Below, one piece after another: positions 1 to 8,385 of a stretch of DNA of 40,150 nt. The stretch's first letter is position 1. Each line of letters opens with the position of its first letter. Source of the DNA: Jiangella endophytica (GTDB lineage: Bacteria; Actinomycetota; Actinomycetes; Jiangellales; Jiangellaceae). The position numbers were made by a program, and so were the translations under genes. The stretch spans positions 1-40,150 of the forward strand of contig NZ_QVAI01000019.1 of assembly GCF_003427025.1 (NCBI RefSeq). The letters run 5' to 3'. The notes below the pieces were generated by a model. The model was not told the DNA's origin. It worked only from the letters and a program-made list of their open reading frames with translations, and made no database searches.

Positions 1-40
1 GACCTCGACTGAGGGCCCCGAACGGTGTCCCGGACCGGCG

Positions 41-1252
41 TCAGCCGGCGACGGGAAGGGGGAGCTCGGCCGACACTGTGGTCCCGGCGCCGGGCGGGCT
101 GGCGAGGTCCAGCCGGCCGTCGACGCCGGCGAGGCGGTCCGCCAGGCCGGCGAGACCGTGTCCCTTGCCCAGGTGGGCACCGCCCCGGCCGTCGTCGGAG
201 ACCTGGACGTGCAACGCGTCGCCGACCCGGAGCACCGACACCGCGCAGGCCGACGCGTCGGCGTGCTTCGCGACGTTGGTCAGCGACTCCGTGACCACGA
301 AGTAGGCCGCGTTCTCCACCGCCGCCGGCAGCCGCTCGCCGTCGGCGAGGTCGACGTCGAGGGTGGTGGGGACGGGGCAGCGGGCCGTGGCCGCGGCCAG
401 CGCCGCGGGCAGGCCGCGGTCGGTGAGGATCGGCGGCGCGATGCCGCGGGAGACGGCGCGCAGCTCGGCCAGCGCCTCCTTGGTCTGCTGCACCGCCTCC
501 TCGACGAGCGGCCGTGCGGCCTGCGGGTCGTCGTCGAAGCGGCGCTGCGCGGACTCGAGGTCCATGGTGAGCCGGACGAGGCGCTGCTGCGGGCCGTCGT
601 GGATGTCGCGCTCGACCCGGCGCAGCATCTCGGCCTCGGCGGCGACGACGGACTGACGGCTGCGGCTCAGCTGCTCGGTGCGCACCCGCAGCGCCGCCGT
701 CTCGTTCGTCAGCAGCCCCCACACCAGCGACGACTCCAGCACCGCGATGCCGCGCAGGATGTGCGCCAGCGCCAGCGGCAGCCCACGGAACCCGCCGCCA
801 CCGGCGATGGCCCAGGCGAGCGCGATCAGTGGCGACAGCCCGATGGTCAGCCCCAGCCAGACCATCGTGACCGACCAGGTGAAGACCCGCACGGGCAGGA
901 TCAGCACGCAGTACAGCCAGTCGCGCCACGACTGCCGGTCCCGCAGGACCTCCAGCACGCCGGACAGGCCGCGCTCGCGGGCCGGCTGGTAGTACACCGG
1001 CCCGACCTCGCGCCGCTCCATGAGCCCGACGCGGGCCCGCTCGGCCCGGGCGAACCCGCGCGCCGTCAGCAGCGTCGCCATCAGGATGAGCAGGCCGACG
1101 AAGGCCAGCACGACCAGGCCGATGCCGAGGAAGAACCCGGTGACCATCAGCGTGAAGGAGGCGATGGCGATGGGCAGGCCCGGCAGCAGATAGCCGAGGT
1201 CACGGCCGATCTGCCGCCAGGTCACCCGGGGCCGGGGGGCGTCGTCGCTCAT
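41..1252 (-). CDS. PF13796-type sensor histidine kinase (copy 1)
   Basis: 403-aa membrane sensor kinase of the NarL/DesK-type (HisKA_3) class. An N-terminal 'putative sensor' region (about residues 12-180) carries paired hydrophobic segments near 22-62 and 115-150. The dimerisation helix has the phospho-acceptor motif ERDIHDG (His218). The C-terminal ATPase domain shows the N box TESLTNVAKH and the glycine boxes DDGRGG and GKGHGLAGL. It should autophosphorylate and pass phosphate to a LuxR/NarL-type regulator, which is not in the window and probably lies beyond the left edge. Its ATG overlaps the stop of the preceding kinase gene by 4 bp, so the two are translationally coupled. It is a close paralogue of that kinase: from the HisKA_3 helix to the C terminus they are almost identical, while the membrane regions differ more. 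The ligand is unknown. Confidence 0.93.
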   Translation of the reverse strand: MSDDAPRPRVTWRQIGRDLGYLLPGLPIAIASFTLMVTGFFLGIGLVVLAFVGLLILMATLLTARGFARAERARVGLMERREVGPVYYQPARERGLSGVLEVLRDRQSWRDWLYCVLILPVRVFTWSVTMVWLGLTIGLSPLIALAWAIAGGGGFRGLPLALAHILRGIAVLESSLVWGLLTNETAALRVRTEQLSRSRQSVVAAEAEMLRRVERDIHDGPQQRLVRLTMDLESAQRRFDDDPQAARPLVEEAVQQTKEALAELRAVSRGIAPPILTDRGLPAALAAATARCPVPTTLDVDLADGERLPAAVENAAYFVVTESLTNVAKHADASACAVSVLRVGDALHVQVSDDGRGGAHLGKGHGLAGLADRLAGVDGRLDLASPPGAGTTVSAELPLPVAG

Positions 1253-2547
1253 CGTGTGGTGCTCGCGGCCGGGATGGGCAGTTCGGCGGTGACGGTGGTG
1301 CCGCCGGCGGGCGGGCTGACGATGTCGAGCCGGCCGTCGACGCCGGCCAGCCGGTCGGCGAGCCCGGCCAGGCCGTGCCCCTTGCCCAGGTGCGCGCCGC
1401 CTCGGCCGTCGTCGGCGATCTGGACGTGCAGGACGTCGTCGACCCGGACCACCGACACCGCGCAGGCCGACGCCTGCGAGTGCTTGGCGACGTTGGTCAG
1501 CGACTCGGTGACCACGAAGTAGGCCGCGTTCTCGATGGCCGACGGCAGCCGCTCAGCGAGGTCGGGCCCGACGTCGAGCGTGGTCGGGACGGGGCACCGG
1601 GCGGTCGCGGCGGCCAGGGCGGCCGGCAGCCCGCGGTCGGTGAGGATCGGCGGGGCGATGCCGCGGGAGACGGCGCGCAACTCGGCCAGCGCCTCCTTGG
1701 TCTGCGTGACGGCGCCCTCGAGCAGCGGCCGCGCGGCCTCCGGGTCGTCCTCGAAGCGGCGCTGCGCGGACTCGAGGTCCATGGTGAGCCGGACGAGGCG
1801 CTGCTGCGGGCCGTCGTGGATGTCGCGCTCGACCCGGCGCAGGGTGTCGGCCTCGGCCTGCACGACCGCCTGGCGGCTGCGGCTCAGTTCGTCGGCACGG
1901 GCCCGCAGCGCCGCGTTCTCGTTCGTCAGCATGGCCCAGACCAGCGAGGACTCCGTGAGCGCGAAGGCACGCAGCACGTACGGCAACGTGACCAGGAAGA
2001 CCAGGCCGATGGCGGTGTTCAGCGCGACGTCGGCGAGCCGGCCGTCGCCGAGGCCGATCAGCTCGGCCAGCGTCTCGTTGCCCGGGTCGTCGCGCGGCAG
2101 CGACCACTCCCACAGGACGTACGTGGTGCCGCCCAGCGCGGCGGACGTCCACGCGATGGTCATGCTCCAGGTGAAGCAGCGGATCGGCAGGATGAGGATG
2201 CCGAAGCCCCACTCGCGCCAGGCCAGCGGGTCGCGCAGGTAGCTGAACAGCCGGCCCAGGCCCTTGCCGGACGCGGGCCGGTGGTAGGCCGGGCCCACCG
2301 GCCGGTCCTCCATGAGGGCGACCCGGGCCCGCTCGGCGACGCCGAACCCGCGCGCGGTGCCGAGCATGGCGATCCACACGATCAGGCCGAGGAACGCCAG
2401 GACGAACAACCCGGCGCCGAGGAAGAACCCGGTCACCATGATGGTGAAGGAGGCGATCGCGATGGGGAGCCCCGGCAGCAGGTAGGCGAGGTCCCGGGGG
2501 ACCTGCCGCCAGCCGGCCCGCGGCCGGTCGGTGATCTGCGTGTTCAT
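1249..2547 (-). CDS. PF13796-type sensor histidine kinase (copy 2)
   Basis: 432-aa paralogue of the downstream kinase with the same order: sensor/membrane region (residues about 15-200), HisKA_3 helix with ERDIHDG (His244), then an HATPase domain with TESLTNVAKH and DDGRGG. Compared with copy 1 it has about 27 extra residues in the second membrane region (around 135-180), so the sensed signal may differ. The start is taken as ATG 2547, which overlaps the stop of the upstream membrane-protein gene by 4 bp (ATGA). The open frame runs further upstream to 3531, but that extension is out-of-phase shadow of the membrane gene. A palindromic operator-like sequence lies 58 bp before this ATG, inside the upstream gene, so the kinase pair may also have its own promoter. 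Two tandem kinases suggest signal integration on one regulator or diverging specificity. Confidence 0.93.
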   Translation of the reverse strand: MNTQITDRPRAGWRQVPRDLAYLLPGLPIAIASFTIMVTGFFLGAGLFVLAFLGLIVWIAMLGTARGFGVAERARVALMEDRPVGPAYHRPASGKGLGRLFSYLRDPLAWREWGFGILILPIRCFTWSMTIAWTSAALGGTTYVLWEWSLPRDDPGNETLAELIGLGDGRLADVALNTAIGLVFLVTLPYVLRAFALTESSLVWAMLTNENAALRARADELSRSRQAVVQAEADTLRRVERDIHDGPQQRLVRLTMDLESAQRRFEDDPEAARPLLEGAVTQTKEALAELRAVSRGIAPPILTDRGLPAALAAATARCPVPTTLDVGPDLAERLPSAIENAAYFVVTESLTNVAKHSQASACAVSVVRVDDVLHVQIADDGRGGAHLGKGHGLAGLADRLAGVDGRLDIVSPPAGGTTVTAELPIPAASTTR

Positions 2548-3524
2548 GCCTCCAGCCTTCCGTGTGATTGCAGGGTAGACGAGCCGGTCACCCGGTGAGT
2601 GCGAGGTGGGGCTGTCCCCACCCGGCCGATGAGGTGTACCGCCGTCGTCAGCGCGACGGCCGCGCAGAGCAGCCACCAGGGCAGGTCCGAGCGCCACCGC
2701 GCGTCGAACGCCGTCGGCGGCGCGTACCCGGCCACCCGGACCGCGACGGCGGCCACCAGCGCGACCGCGGGCAGCTGCCACAGGTAGACGGCGACCAGCC
2801 GCGGCCCCAGCCAGGCCAGCCCGGCGGTCACCGGCGCACCGGCCGTCCACCGGTCCAGGAGCGGCCGCGCGGCCAGCGCCAGCCCCAGCTGCGCCGCCGT
2901 GCAGCCGAGCAGCACCGTGGCCGACGGCACCGGCCCGGCGCCTCCGCCACCCCACCCCGACCCGCCCAGCGCCGCCGCCAGTACCCCGGCCGCGCCGACC
3001 GTGGCGCCCGCGGCGGCGACCGTCAGCGCGTGCCCCGGACGCAGCCGGTCCAGCGTGCCGGCGCGGACCAGGACGCCGGTCTGGTACGCCGCCAGCCACA
3101 CCGCCGCGACCACCGCCACCGGCGACCCCGCGAGGTCGGCCAGCATCGCCGCCGCGGCCGTCGCCGCCAGTTCGGCGCCGCGTCCGCGCGCGTGCAGCCG
3201 GACCAGCGCCGGTCGGGCCGTCGTCAGTACCGCCAGTGCGGCCGGAAGCCACAGCAGCCGGGCCGCGCCGTCGATCAGCGGCACCGCGACGACGGCGAAC
3301 GGCACCGCCGCCCGGGCCAGCAGCGGCAGCCCGCCGGAGCCCGCGATGCCGGCCGCGAGCAGTGCGAGCGGCGCCGCGAGCACGACGGCCGCGGCGCTCG
3401 CCGCCGTCACCCGGCCGGACTGCGGATCGGTGACCGGCAGTACCCAGTGCAGGGCGACGACGAGCGCCACCGCGGCGAGGCCGAGCACGGTCGCGAACCG
3501 GGCCGGCGGGGCGGTGGAGGGCAC
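2544..3524 (-). CDS. Multi-pass membrane protein, acyltransferase-3-like C-terminal half
   Basis: 326-aa, extremely Ala/Val/Leu-rich polytopic membrane protein with roughly eight to ten hydrophobic helices. The C-terminal stretch with VYLWQLPAVALVA followed by a soluble patch (DARWRSDLPWW) and a last helix resembles the end of actinobacterial acyltransferase-3 (OafA/NRF-6-like) proteins. The protein is shorter than a full acyltransferase and I see no convincing N-terminal catalytic histidine, so it may be a degenerate or non-catalytic member. It starts at GTG 3524 and its stop overlaps the next kinase ATG. It is first in the operon, so it may be a membrane partner or output of the two-component system. 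Family assignment is tentative; the CDS itself is supported by uninterrupted hydrophobic coding and the overlap. Confidence 0.75.
   Translation of the reverse strand: MPSTAPPARFATVLGLAAVALVVALHWVLPVTDPQSGRVTAASAAAVVLAAPLALLAAGIAGSGGLPLLARAAVPFAVVAVPLIDGAARLLWLPAALAVLTTARPALVRLHARGRGAELAATAAAAMLADLAGSPVAVVAAVWLAAYQTGVLVRAGTLDRLRPGHALTVAAAGATVGAAGVLAAALGGSGWGGGGAGPVPSATVLLGCTAAQLGLALAARPLLDRWTAGAPVTAGLAWLGPRLVAVYLWQLPAVALVAAVAVRVAGYAPPTAFDARWRSDLPWWLLCAAVALTTAVHLIGRVGTAPPRTHRVTGSSTLQSHGRLEA
2605..2622 (-). promoter_or_regulatory. Palindromic operator candidate upstream of kinase copy 2
   Basis: On the plus strand this reads GGTGGGGCTGTCCCCACC: 7-bp perfect arms (GGTGGGG/CCCCACC) around a 4-nt centre. 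It lies within the 3' part of the membrane-protein gene and its near edge is exactly 58 bp upstream of ATG 2547. The same 18-mer, in opposite orientation, sits at the identical offset from GTG 3524. It is a likely binding site for the operon's own response regulator or another dimeric factor; the factor's identity is inference. Confidence 0.6.
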
Positions 3525-3581
3525 GGGTCAAGCCTGGTCCGCCACGGCCGCCGGCACAGCGAGGCCCACTCCACTCTCGAT

Positions 3582-3599
3582 GGTGGGGACAGCCCCACC
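3582..3599 (-). promoter_or_regulatory. Palindromic operator candidate upstream of the sensor operon
   Basis: On the plus strand this reads GGTGGGGACAGCCCCACC, the exact reverse complement of the 2605-2622 site. It is 58 bp upstream of the GTG at 3524, the first gene of the minus-strand operon. The identical spacing of both copies from a start codon argues for a real operator rather than chance GC palindromes. Confidence 0.65.
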
Positions 3600-3606
3600 C
3601 CCGTGC

Positions 3607-3659
3607 GCCGCTAACGCGGCGTCAAGACACCCGCCCGGAGCCGCTAAGAGGCCGCTAAC
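3607..3659 (+). promoter_or_regulatory. Phased direct repeats GCCGCTAA, candidate KdpE boxes
   Basis: Three copies of GCCGCTAA start at 3607, 3640 and 3651. The spacings are 33 and 11 bp, that is three and one helical turns, so all copies face the same side of the DNA. OmpR-family regulators such as KdpE bind direct repeats spaced by about one turn. The array lies upstream of the kdp operon, about 85-135 bp before its first start codon. Assignment to KdpE is inference from position and spacing. Confidence 0.5.
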
Positions 3660-3701
3660 CACGCCGCGACCAGCGCCTTCAGGTGGTTGTGTACCAACGC
3701 T

Positions 3702-3720
3702 GGCCCCGATCGGCGGGGCC
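3702..3720 (+). promoter_or_regulatory. GC hairpin in the kdp leader
   Basis: GGCCCC (3702-3707) pairs with GGGGCC (3715-3720) around a 7-nt loop. It lies just upstream of the AGGGG ribosome-binding site (3733-3737) of the first kdp-operon ORF. There is no T tract, so it is not a classical terminator; it may affect mRNA stability or translation. It does not resemble a riboswitch I recognise. Confidence 0.3.
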
Positions 3721-3742
3721 TGAGCTTCCCTCAGGGGTGTCC

Positions 3743-3922
3743 ATGCAAGACGTCGCCTTCATCGGCCTCACGGTGATCTTCTTCATCGCGATGGCCCTCC
3801 TCGGTGCGGGCGTTGACCGGCTCGGGCGGCGGTACGGCGTCGACGCCGACGCCGCTTCGGCCGACGCCGCTTCGGCCGACGCCGCCGTCGAGGCGCCGGC
3901 CCGTCCGGAGGTCCGCCCGTGA
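3743..3922 (+). CDS. Small single-pass membrane protein preceding kdpF
   Basis: 59-aa protein starting MQDVAFIGLTVIFFIAMALL: one hydrophobic helix at about residues 3-21, a short basic stretch (DRLGRRYG), then an Ala/Asp/Pro-rich tail with the repeated pentapeptide ADAAS. The start at 3743 is chosen because AGGGG lies 5 nt upstream; the frame is open further upstream but without a ribosome-binding site. Its stop overlaps the kdpF start (GTGA), so it is translationally coupled to the potassium pump. Small membrane proteins at this position occur in other actinobacterial kdp operons. A role as a KdpF-like accessory or assembly peptide is plausible but unproven. Confidence 0.75.
   Translation: MQDVAFIGLTVIFFIAMALLGAGVDRLGRRYGVDADAASADAASADAAVEAPARPEVRP
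3845..3889 (+). repeat. 15-bp tandem repeat inside the small kdp leader ORF
   Basis: The unit GCCGACGCCGCTTCG occurs twice exactly (3845-3859, 3860-3874) and a third time with a diverged end (3875-3889). It encodes ADAAS-ADAAS-ADAAV in the C-terminal tail of the 59-aa protein. Copy number could vary by slippage without breaking the frame. Confidence 0.85.
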
Positions 3923-4008
3923 CCGCCGAGAACGTCGTCGGCCTCATCGTGGCCGTGCTGCTGGTCGGCTACCTGCTGGTGGCCCTGCTCTTCCCGGAGC
4001 GTTTCTGA
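3919..4008 (+). CDS. kdpF: KdpF, small subunit of the potassium-transporting ATPase
   Basis: 29-aa single-helix peptide MTAENVVGLIVAVLLVGYLL followed by VALLFPERF. KdpF peptides are about this length and commonly end in a Leu-Phe-Pro-Glu-Arg/Lys-Phe motif. It stabilises the KdpABC complex in the membrane. It begins at GTG 3919, overlapping the stop of the previous ORF, and its TGA overlaps the kdpA ATG (TGATG). It is too short for most automatic ORF calls. Confidence 0.93.
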   Translation: MTAENVVGLIVAVLLVGYLLVALLFPERF

Positions 4009-5669
4009 TGAGCGCCACCGCGGCGGGCCTGCTGCAGATCGCCCTGCTCCTCGTCCTGCTGGCCGTGGCGTTCCGGCCGCTGGGCGACTACATGGCGCGG
4101 GTGTTCACGTCGACGCGCCACCTCGCCGTCGAACGCGCCTTCTACCGGATCGTCCGGGTGGACCCGGAGGCGGACCAGCGCTGGAGCACGTACCTGCTCT
4201 CGGTGCTGGGCTTCTCCGCGGTCTCCGTGCTGCTGCTGTACGCGATGCTGCGGGTGCAGGACCTGCTGCCGATGTCGCTCGGCTTCGACGGCATGCCGCC
4301 GGACCTGGCCTTCAACACGGCGACCTCGTTCGTCGCGAACACCAACTGGCAGTCGTACGCGGGTGAGTCCACGCTCGGCTACACCGCCCAGATGGCCGGT
4401 CTCGCCGTCCAGAACTTCCTGTCCGCGGCGGTCGGCCTCGCGGTGGCCATCGCGCTGATCCGCGGGCTGACCCGGCACCGCACCGACCGGCTCGGCAACT
4501 TCTGGGTCGACCTCACCCGCGGCACCGTCCGCATCCTGCTGCCGATCGCGTTCGTGTTCGCGCTGGTGCTGGTGGCCGGCGGGGTGGTGCAGAACTTCAC
4601 CGCGCCCTACGAGGTCACCACGCTGGGCGGCGCCGCCCAATCGGTGCTGGGCGGGCCGGTGGCCTCGCAGGAGGTCATCAAGCTGCTCGGCACCAACGGC
4701 GGCGGCTTCTTCAACGCCAACTCGGCGCACCCGTTCGAGAACCCGAACGCGCTCACCAACCTGCTGGAGATCTTCCTGCTGCTGGTGATCCCGGTGGCCC
4801 TGGCCCGCACGTACGGCGTCATGGTCAAGGACAAGCGGCAGGGTTACGCGGTGCTGGCCGCGATGGCCGTGCTCTGGGGCGCCGCACTGGTCGCCGTCAC
4901 CGCAGCCGAGGTGCACCACGCCGGCACGGTGCCGCAGGCGGTCGGCGCGGCCACCGAGGGCAAGGAGGTCCGCTTCGACGTCTGGGCGTCGGCGCTGTTC
5001 GCGAACTCGACCACCGGCACGTCCACCGGCGCCGTCAACTCGATGCACGCCAGCTACACCGGCGCCGGCGGCGGCGTGGTGATGCTCAACATGATGCTGG
5101 GCGAGGTCTCGCCCGGAGGCGTGGGCAGCGGCCTCTACGGCATGGTCGTCCTGGCCATCCTGGCCGTCTTCCTGGCCGGGCTGATGGTCGGGCGGACGCC
5201 GGAGTACCTGGGCAAGAAGATCGGCCGGTACGAGATCTCGCTGGTCGCCCTGTACATCCTGGCGATGCCGTTCGCGCTGCTCATCGGCGCGGCCGTCGCG
5301 GCGTCGTTCGACACCACCAGGGCGTCGCTGCTGAACGACGGCCCGCAGGGCCTGTCGGAGATCCTGTACGCGTTCGCCTCCGGCGCGAACAACAACGGCA
5401 GCGCGTTCGCCGGGCTCTCCGCGAACACCGAGTACTACAACACCGCGCTCGGCCTGGCGATGCTGATCGGCCGGTTCACGACGATGGTGCTGGTGCTCGC
5501 GCTGGCCGGCGCACTGGCCCGGCAGCGGCCCACCCCGGTGACCGCCGGGACGCTGCCCACGCACCGTCCGCTCTTCGTCGGGCTGCACTCCGTCACGGTG
5601 ATCATCGTGGCCGGCCTGACGTTCTTCCCGGCGCTGGCGCTGGGACCGATCGCGGTGGCGCTCGCATGA
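4008..5669 (+). CDS. kdpA: KdpA, potassium-binding channel subunit
   Basis: 553-aa polytopic membrane protein, the usual KdpA length (about 550-560). It shows the four selectivity-filter-like repeats typical of the family, including [27 protein letters not shown] and [11 protein letters not shown]. It is the subunit that selects and conducts potassium in the high-affinity KdpFABC P-type ATPase. The start at ATG 4008 ([12 protein letters not shown]) overlaps kdpF and gives the normal N terminus; the longer frame upstream is a shadow of the small leader genes. Its stop overlaps ATG 5666. Confidence 0.98.
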   Translation: MSATAAGLLQIALLLVLLAVAFRPLGDYMARVFTSTRHLAVERAFYRIVRVDPEADQRWSTYLLSVLGFSAVSVLLLYAMLRVQDLLPMSLGFDGMPPDLAFNTATSFVANTNWQSYAGESTLGYTAQMAGLAVQNFLSAAVGLAVAIALIRGLTRHRTDRLGNFWVDLTRGTVRILLPIAFVFALVLVAGGVVQNFTAPYEVTTLGGAAQSVLGGPVASQEVIKLLGTNGGGFFNANSAHPFENPNALTNLLEIFLLLVIPVALARTYGVMVKDKRQGYAVLAAMAVLWGAALVAVTAAEVHHAGTVPQAVGAATEGKEVRFDVWASALFANSTTGTSTGAVNSMHASYTGAGGGVVMLNMMLGEVSPGGVGSGLYGMVVLAILAVFLAGLMVGRTPEYLGKKIGRYEISLVALYILAMPFALLIGAAVAASFDTTRASLLNDGPQGLSEILYAFASGANNNGSAFAGLSANTEYYNTALGLAMLIGRFTTMVLVLALAGALARQRPTPVTAGTLPTHRPLFVGLHSVTVIIVAGLTFFPALALGPIAVALA

Positions 5670-5698
5670 GCGACCTCGGATCCGAAAGGAAGCACACA

Positions 5699-7774
5699 GT
5701 GACGACCGTCCAGGCCCCGCCGGCCGGGAGCGCGCCACGGGTCGGCGCCGGTCTCTTCGACCCCCGTCAGTTGGTGTCCTCGCTGCCGGACGCCGTCCGC
5801 AAGCTCGACCCGCGGCGGATGATCAAGTCACCGGTCATGTTCGTGGTCGAGATCGGCGCGGTGTTCACCACCGTGCTGGCGATCACCGATCCGAGCGCGT
5901 TCTCGTGGTGGATCGCCGTCTGGCTGTGGATCACCGTGCTCTTCGCCAACCTGGCCGAGGCCGTCGCCGAGGGGCGCGGACGGGCCCAGGCGGCGACACT
6001 GCGGGCGACCAAGCAGGAGACACCGGCCCGGAGGCTGGCCGGCGGGCTCGACGGCACCGAGCAGGTGGTCAGCAGCTCCGACCTCACCCTGGGCGACCTC
6101 GTGGTCGTCGAGGCGGGCGAGGTGATCCCCGGTGACGGCGACGTCGTCGAGGGTGTGGCCAGTGTCGACGAGTCCGCCATCACGGGCGAGTCGGCCCCGG
6201 TCATCCGCGAGTCCGGCGGCGACCGCAGCGCCGTCACCGGCGGCACCAAGGTGTTGTCCGACCGCATCGTCGTCAAGATCACCGCGAAGCCGGGCGAGAG
6301 CTTCGTCGACCGGATGATCGCGATGGTCGAGGGCGCGGCGCGGCAGAAGACGCCGAACGAGATCGCGCTGAACGTCCTGCTCGCCAGCCTGACCATCGTC
6401 TTCCTGCTCGCGGTCGTGACGCTGCAGCCGTTCGCCGGCTACTCCGGCCAGCTGCAGTCGATGATCGTGCTGGTCGCGCTGCTGGTCTGCCTGATCCCGA
6501 CGACGATCGGCGCGCTGCTGTCGGCCATCGGCATCGCCGGCATGGACCGGCTGGTGCAGCGCAACGTGCTGGCGATGTCCGGCCGCGCGGTCGAGGCCGC
6601 CGGCGACGTCAACGTGCTCCTGCTGGACAAGACCGGCACGATCACCTTCGGCAACCGGCAGGCGATCGAACTGCTGCCCGTCGCCGGTGTCGACGAGGAC
6701 GCCCTCGCCGACGCCGCGCAGCTGGCCAGCATGGCCGACCAGACGCCGGAGGGCCGCTCCGTCGTCGTCCTGGCCAAGCAGCGGTACGGACTGCGCGAAC
6801 GGCACACCGGCGAGCTGCCGGGCGCGACGTTCGTCGAGTTCACCGCGCAGACCCGGATGTCCGGCGTCGACCTCGCCGACGGCCACCAGGTCCGCAAGGG
6901 CGCCGCCGGCGCCGTCCTGGCCTGGGTTCGCGAGCACGGCGGCAAGCCGGACCTCGGCGTCGACAACGTGGTCGACGGCGTCGCCGCGGCCGGCGGCACC
7001 CCGCTGGTGGTGGCCGAGCTGCTGGACGGTGAGGCGCGGATCCTCGGCGTCATCCACCTCGCCGACGTCGTGAAGCACGGCATGCGCGAGCGGTTCGACG
7101 AGCTGCGCGCGATGGGCATCCGCACCGTCATGGTCACCGGCGACAACCCGGTCACGGCCAAGGCGATCGCGGACCAGGCCGGCGTCGACGACTTCCTCGC
7201 CGAGGCCAAGCCCGAGGACAAGATGGCGCTGATCAAGCGTGAGCAGGGCGGCGGGCGGCTCGTCGCGATGACCGGCGACGGCACCAACGACGCGCCCGCG
7301 CTGGCCCAGGCCGACGTCGGCGTCGCGATGAACACCGGCACGTCGGCGGCCAAAGAGGCCGGCAACATGGTCGACCTCGACTCCGACCCGACGAAGCTCA
7401 TCGAGATCGTCGAGATCGGCAAACAGCTGCTCATCACGCGGGGCGCGCTGACGACCTTCTCGATCGCCAACGACGTCGCGAAGTACTTCGCGATCATCCC
7501 GGCGATGTTCGCGGTGGTCTACCCGCAGCTGGACACGCTGAACATCATGCGGCTGTCGACACCGCAGTCGGCGATCCTGTCGGCGGTCATCTTCAACGCC
7601 CTGATCATCGTGGCGCTGATCCCGCTGGCGCTGCGCGGCGTCCGCTACCGGCCGCTGTCCGCCGCGGCGATGCTCCAACGCAACGCGCTGGTCTACGGCC
7701 TGGGCGGCATCGTCGTCCCGTTCATCGGCATCAAACTCGTCGACCTCGTGGTGTCGGCGATCCCTGGACTCTGA
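5699..7774 (+). CDS. kdpB: KdpB, P-type ATPase catalytic subunit
   Basis: 691-aa P-type ATPase that hydrolyses ATP to drive potassium uptake through KdpA. It has the actuator motif TGES, the phosphorylation motif DKTGTIT (Asp310) and the hinge motif [20 protein letters not shown] 5699 is chosen as start because AAAGGA (5685-5690) lies 8 nt upstream, the N terminus MTTVQAPP then matches the family, and the catalytic Asp lands at 310 (about 307 in E. coli). The alternative is ATG 5666, which overlaps the kdpA stop and adds 11 residues. It is followed by kdpC after 20 bp. Confidence 0.97.
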   Translation: MTTVQAPPAGSAPRVGAGLFDPRQLVSSLPDAVRKLDPRRMIKSPVMFVVEIGAVFTTVLAITDPSAFSWWIAVWLWITVLFANLAEAVAEGRGRAQAATLRATKQETPARRLAGGLDGTEQVVSSSDLTLGDLVVVEAGEVIPGDGDVVEGVASVDESAITGESAPVIRESGGDRSAVTGGTKVLSDRIVVKITAKPGESFVDRMIAMVEGAARQKTPNEIALNVLLASLTIVFLLAVVTLQPFAGYSGQLQSMIVLVALLVCLIPTTIGALLSAIGIAGMDRLVQRNVLAMSGRAVEAAGDVNVLLLDKTGTITFGNRQAIELLPVAGVDEDALADAAQLASMADQTPEGRSVVVLAKQRYGLRERHTGELPGATFVEFTAQTRMSGVDLADGHQVRKGAAGAVLAWVREHGGKPDLGVDNVVDGVAAAGGTPLVVAELLDGEARILGVIHLADVVKHGMRERFDELRAMGIRTVMVTGDNPVTAKAIADQAGVDDFLAEAKPEDKMALIKREQGGGRLVAMTGDGTNDAPALAQADVGVAMNTGTSAAKEAGNMVDLDSDPTKLIEIVEIGKQLLITRGALTTFSIANDVAKYFAIIPAMFAVVYPQLDTLNIMRLSTPQSAILSAVIFNALIIVALIPLALRGVRYRPLSAAAMLQRNALVYGLGGIVVPFIGIKLVDLVVSAIPGL

Positions 7775-7794
7775 GTGCGGAGTGTGAACCTTCC

Positions 7795-8385
7795 ATGAAC
7801 CTGAGTGGACTGATCCGGCAGAGCTGGGCGGGGCTGCGCGTCCTGCTGCTGTTCACCGTGATCCTGGGCGTGGCGTATCCGCTGGCCGTCACCGGCGTCT
7901 CGCAGCTGGCCTTCGGCGACCAGGCCGACGGCTCGCTGGTCTCGCACGACGGCGAGGTCGTCGGGTCGTCGCTGATCGGGCAGCCGTTCGACGGCGAGCA
8001 GTGGTTCCACCCGCGCCCGTCGGTGGCGGGCGACGGGTACGACACGCTCGCCAGCGGTGGCTCCAACCTCGGGCCGGAGAGCACGCAGCTGCTGGCCACC
8101 GTCGAGGAGCGGCGCGCCGCGGTCGCCGAGGAGAACGGCGTCGACCCCGCCGACGTGCCGCCGGACGCCGTCACCGCGTCGGGCAGCGGCCTGGATCCGC
8201 ACATCTCCCCGGCCTACGCCGACATCCAGGTGAACCGGGTGGCGCGGGCACGCGGGCTGGACCCGGCGGAGGTACAGCGGCTGGTCGACGAGCACACGCA
8301 GGGCCGGACCCTCGGCTTCCTGGGCGGCGAGCGGGTCAACGTGCTCGAGTTGAACCTCGCGCTGGAGGATCTCGGCAGCTCATGA
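7795..8385 (+). CDS. kdpC: KdpC, accessory subunit of the potassium ATPase
   Basis: 196-aa protein with one N-terminal membrane helix (about residues 14-36, [21 protein letters not shown]) and a soluble domain. Family hallmarks include GSSLIGQPF, the FHPRPS motif, [11 protein letters not shown] and a C-terminal VNVLELN. KdpC stabilises nucleotide binding by KdpB and assembly of the complex. Its stop overlaps the kdpD start by 4 bp, which joins pump and sensor genes into one transcript. Confidence 0.97.
   Translation: MNLSGLIRQSWAGLRVLLLFTVILGVAYPLAVTGVSQLAFGDQADGSLVSHDGEVVGSSLIGQPFDGEQWFHPRPSVAGDGYDTLASGGSNLGPESTQLLATVEERRAAVAEENGVDPADVPPDAVTASGSGLDPHISPAYADIQVNRVARARGLDPAEVQRLVDEHTQGRTLGFLGGERVNVLELNLALEDLGSS

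Noticed and set aside
41..2547. Long stretches of near-identical DNA, considered as a mobile-element repeat
   Set aside because: The repeated stretches are the transmitter domains of two paralogous kinases; a gene duplication explains them.
1249..3531. A 760-aa 'fusion' of an Arg/Gly-rich domain to kinase copy 2
   Set aside because: The extra N-terminal 328 residues are an out-of-phase reading of the membrane-protein gene. ATG 2547 gives the same N terminus as the paralogue and an ATGA overlap.
3702..3720. Possible riboswitch (c-di-AMP type) in the kdp leader
   Set aside because: The leader is too short and only one simple GC hairpin is visible, without the conserved sequence blocks of that class.
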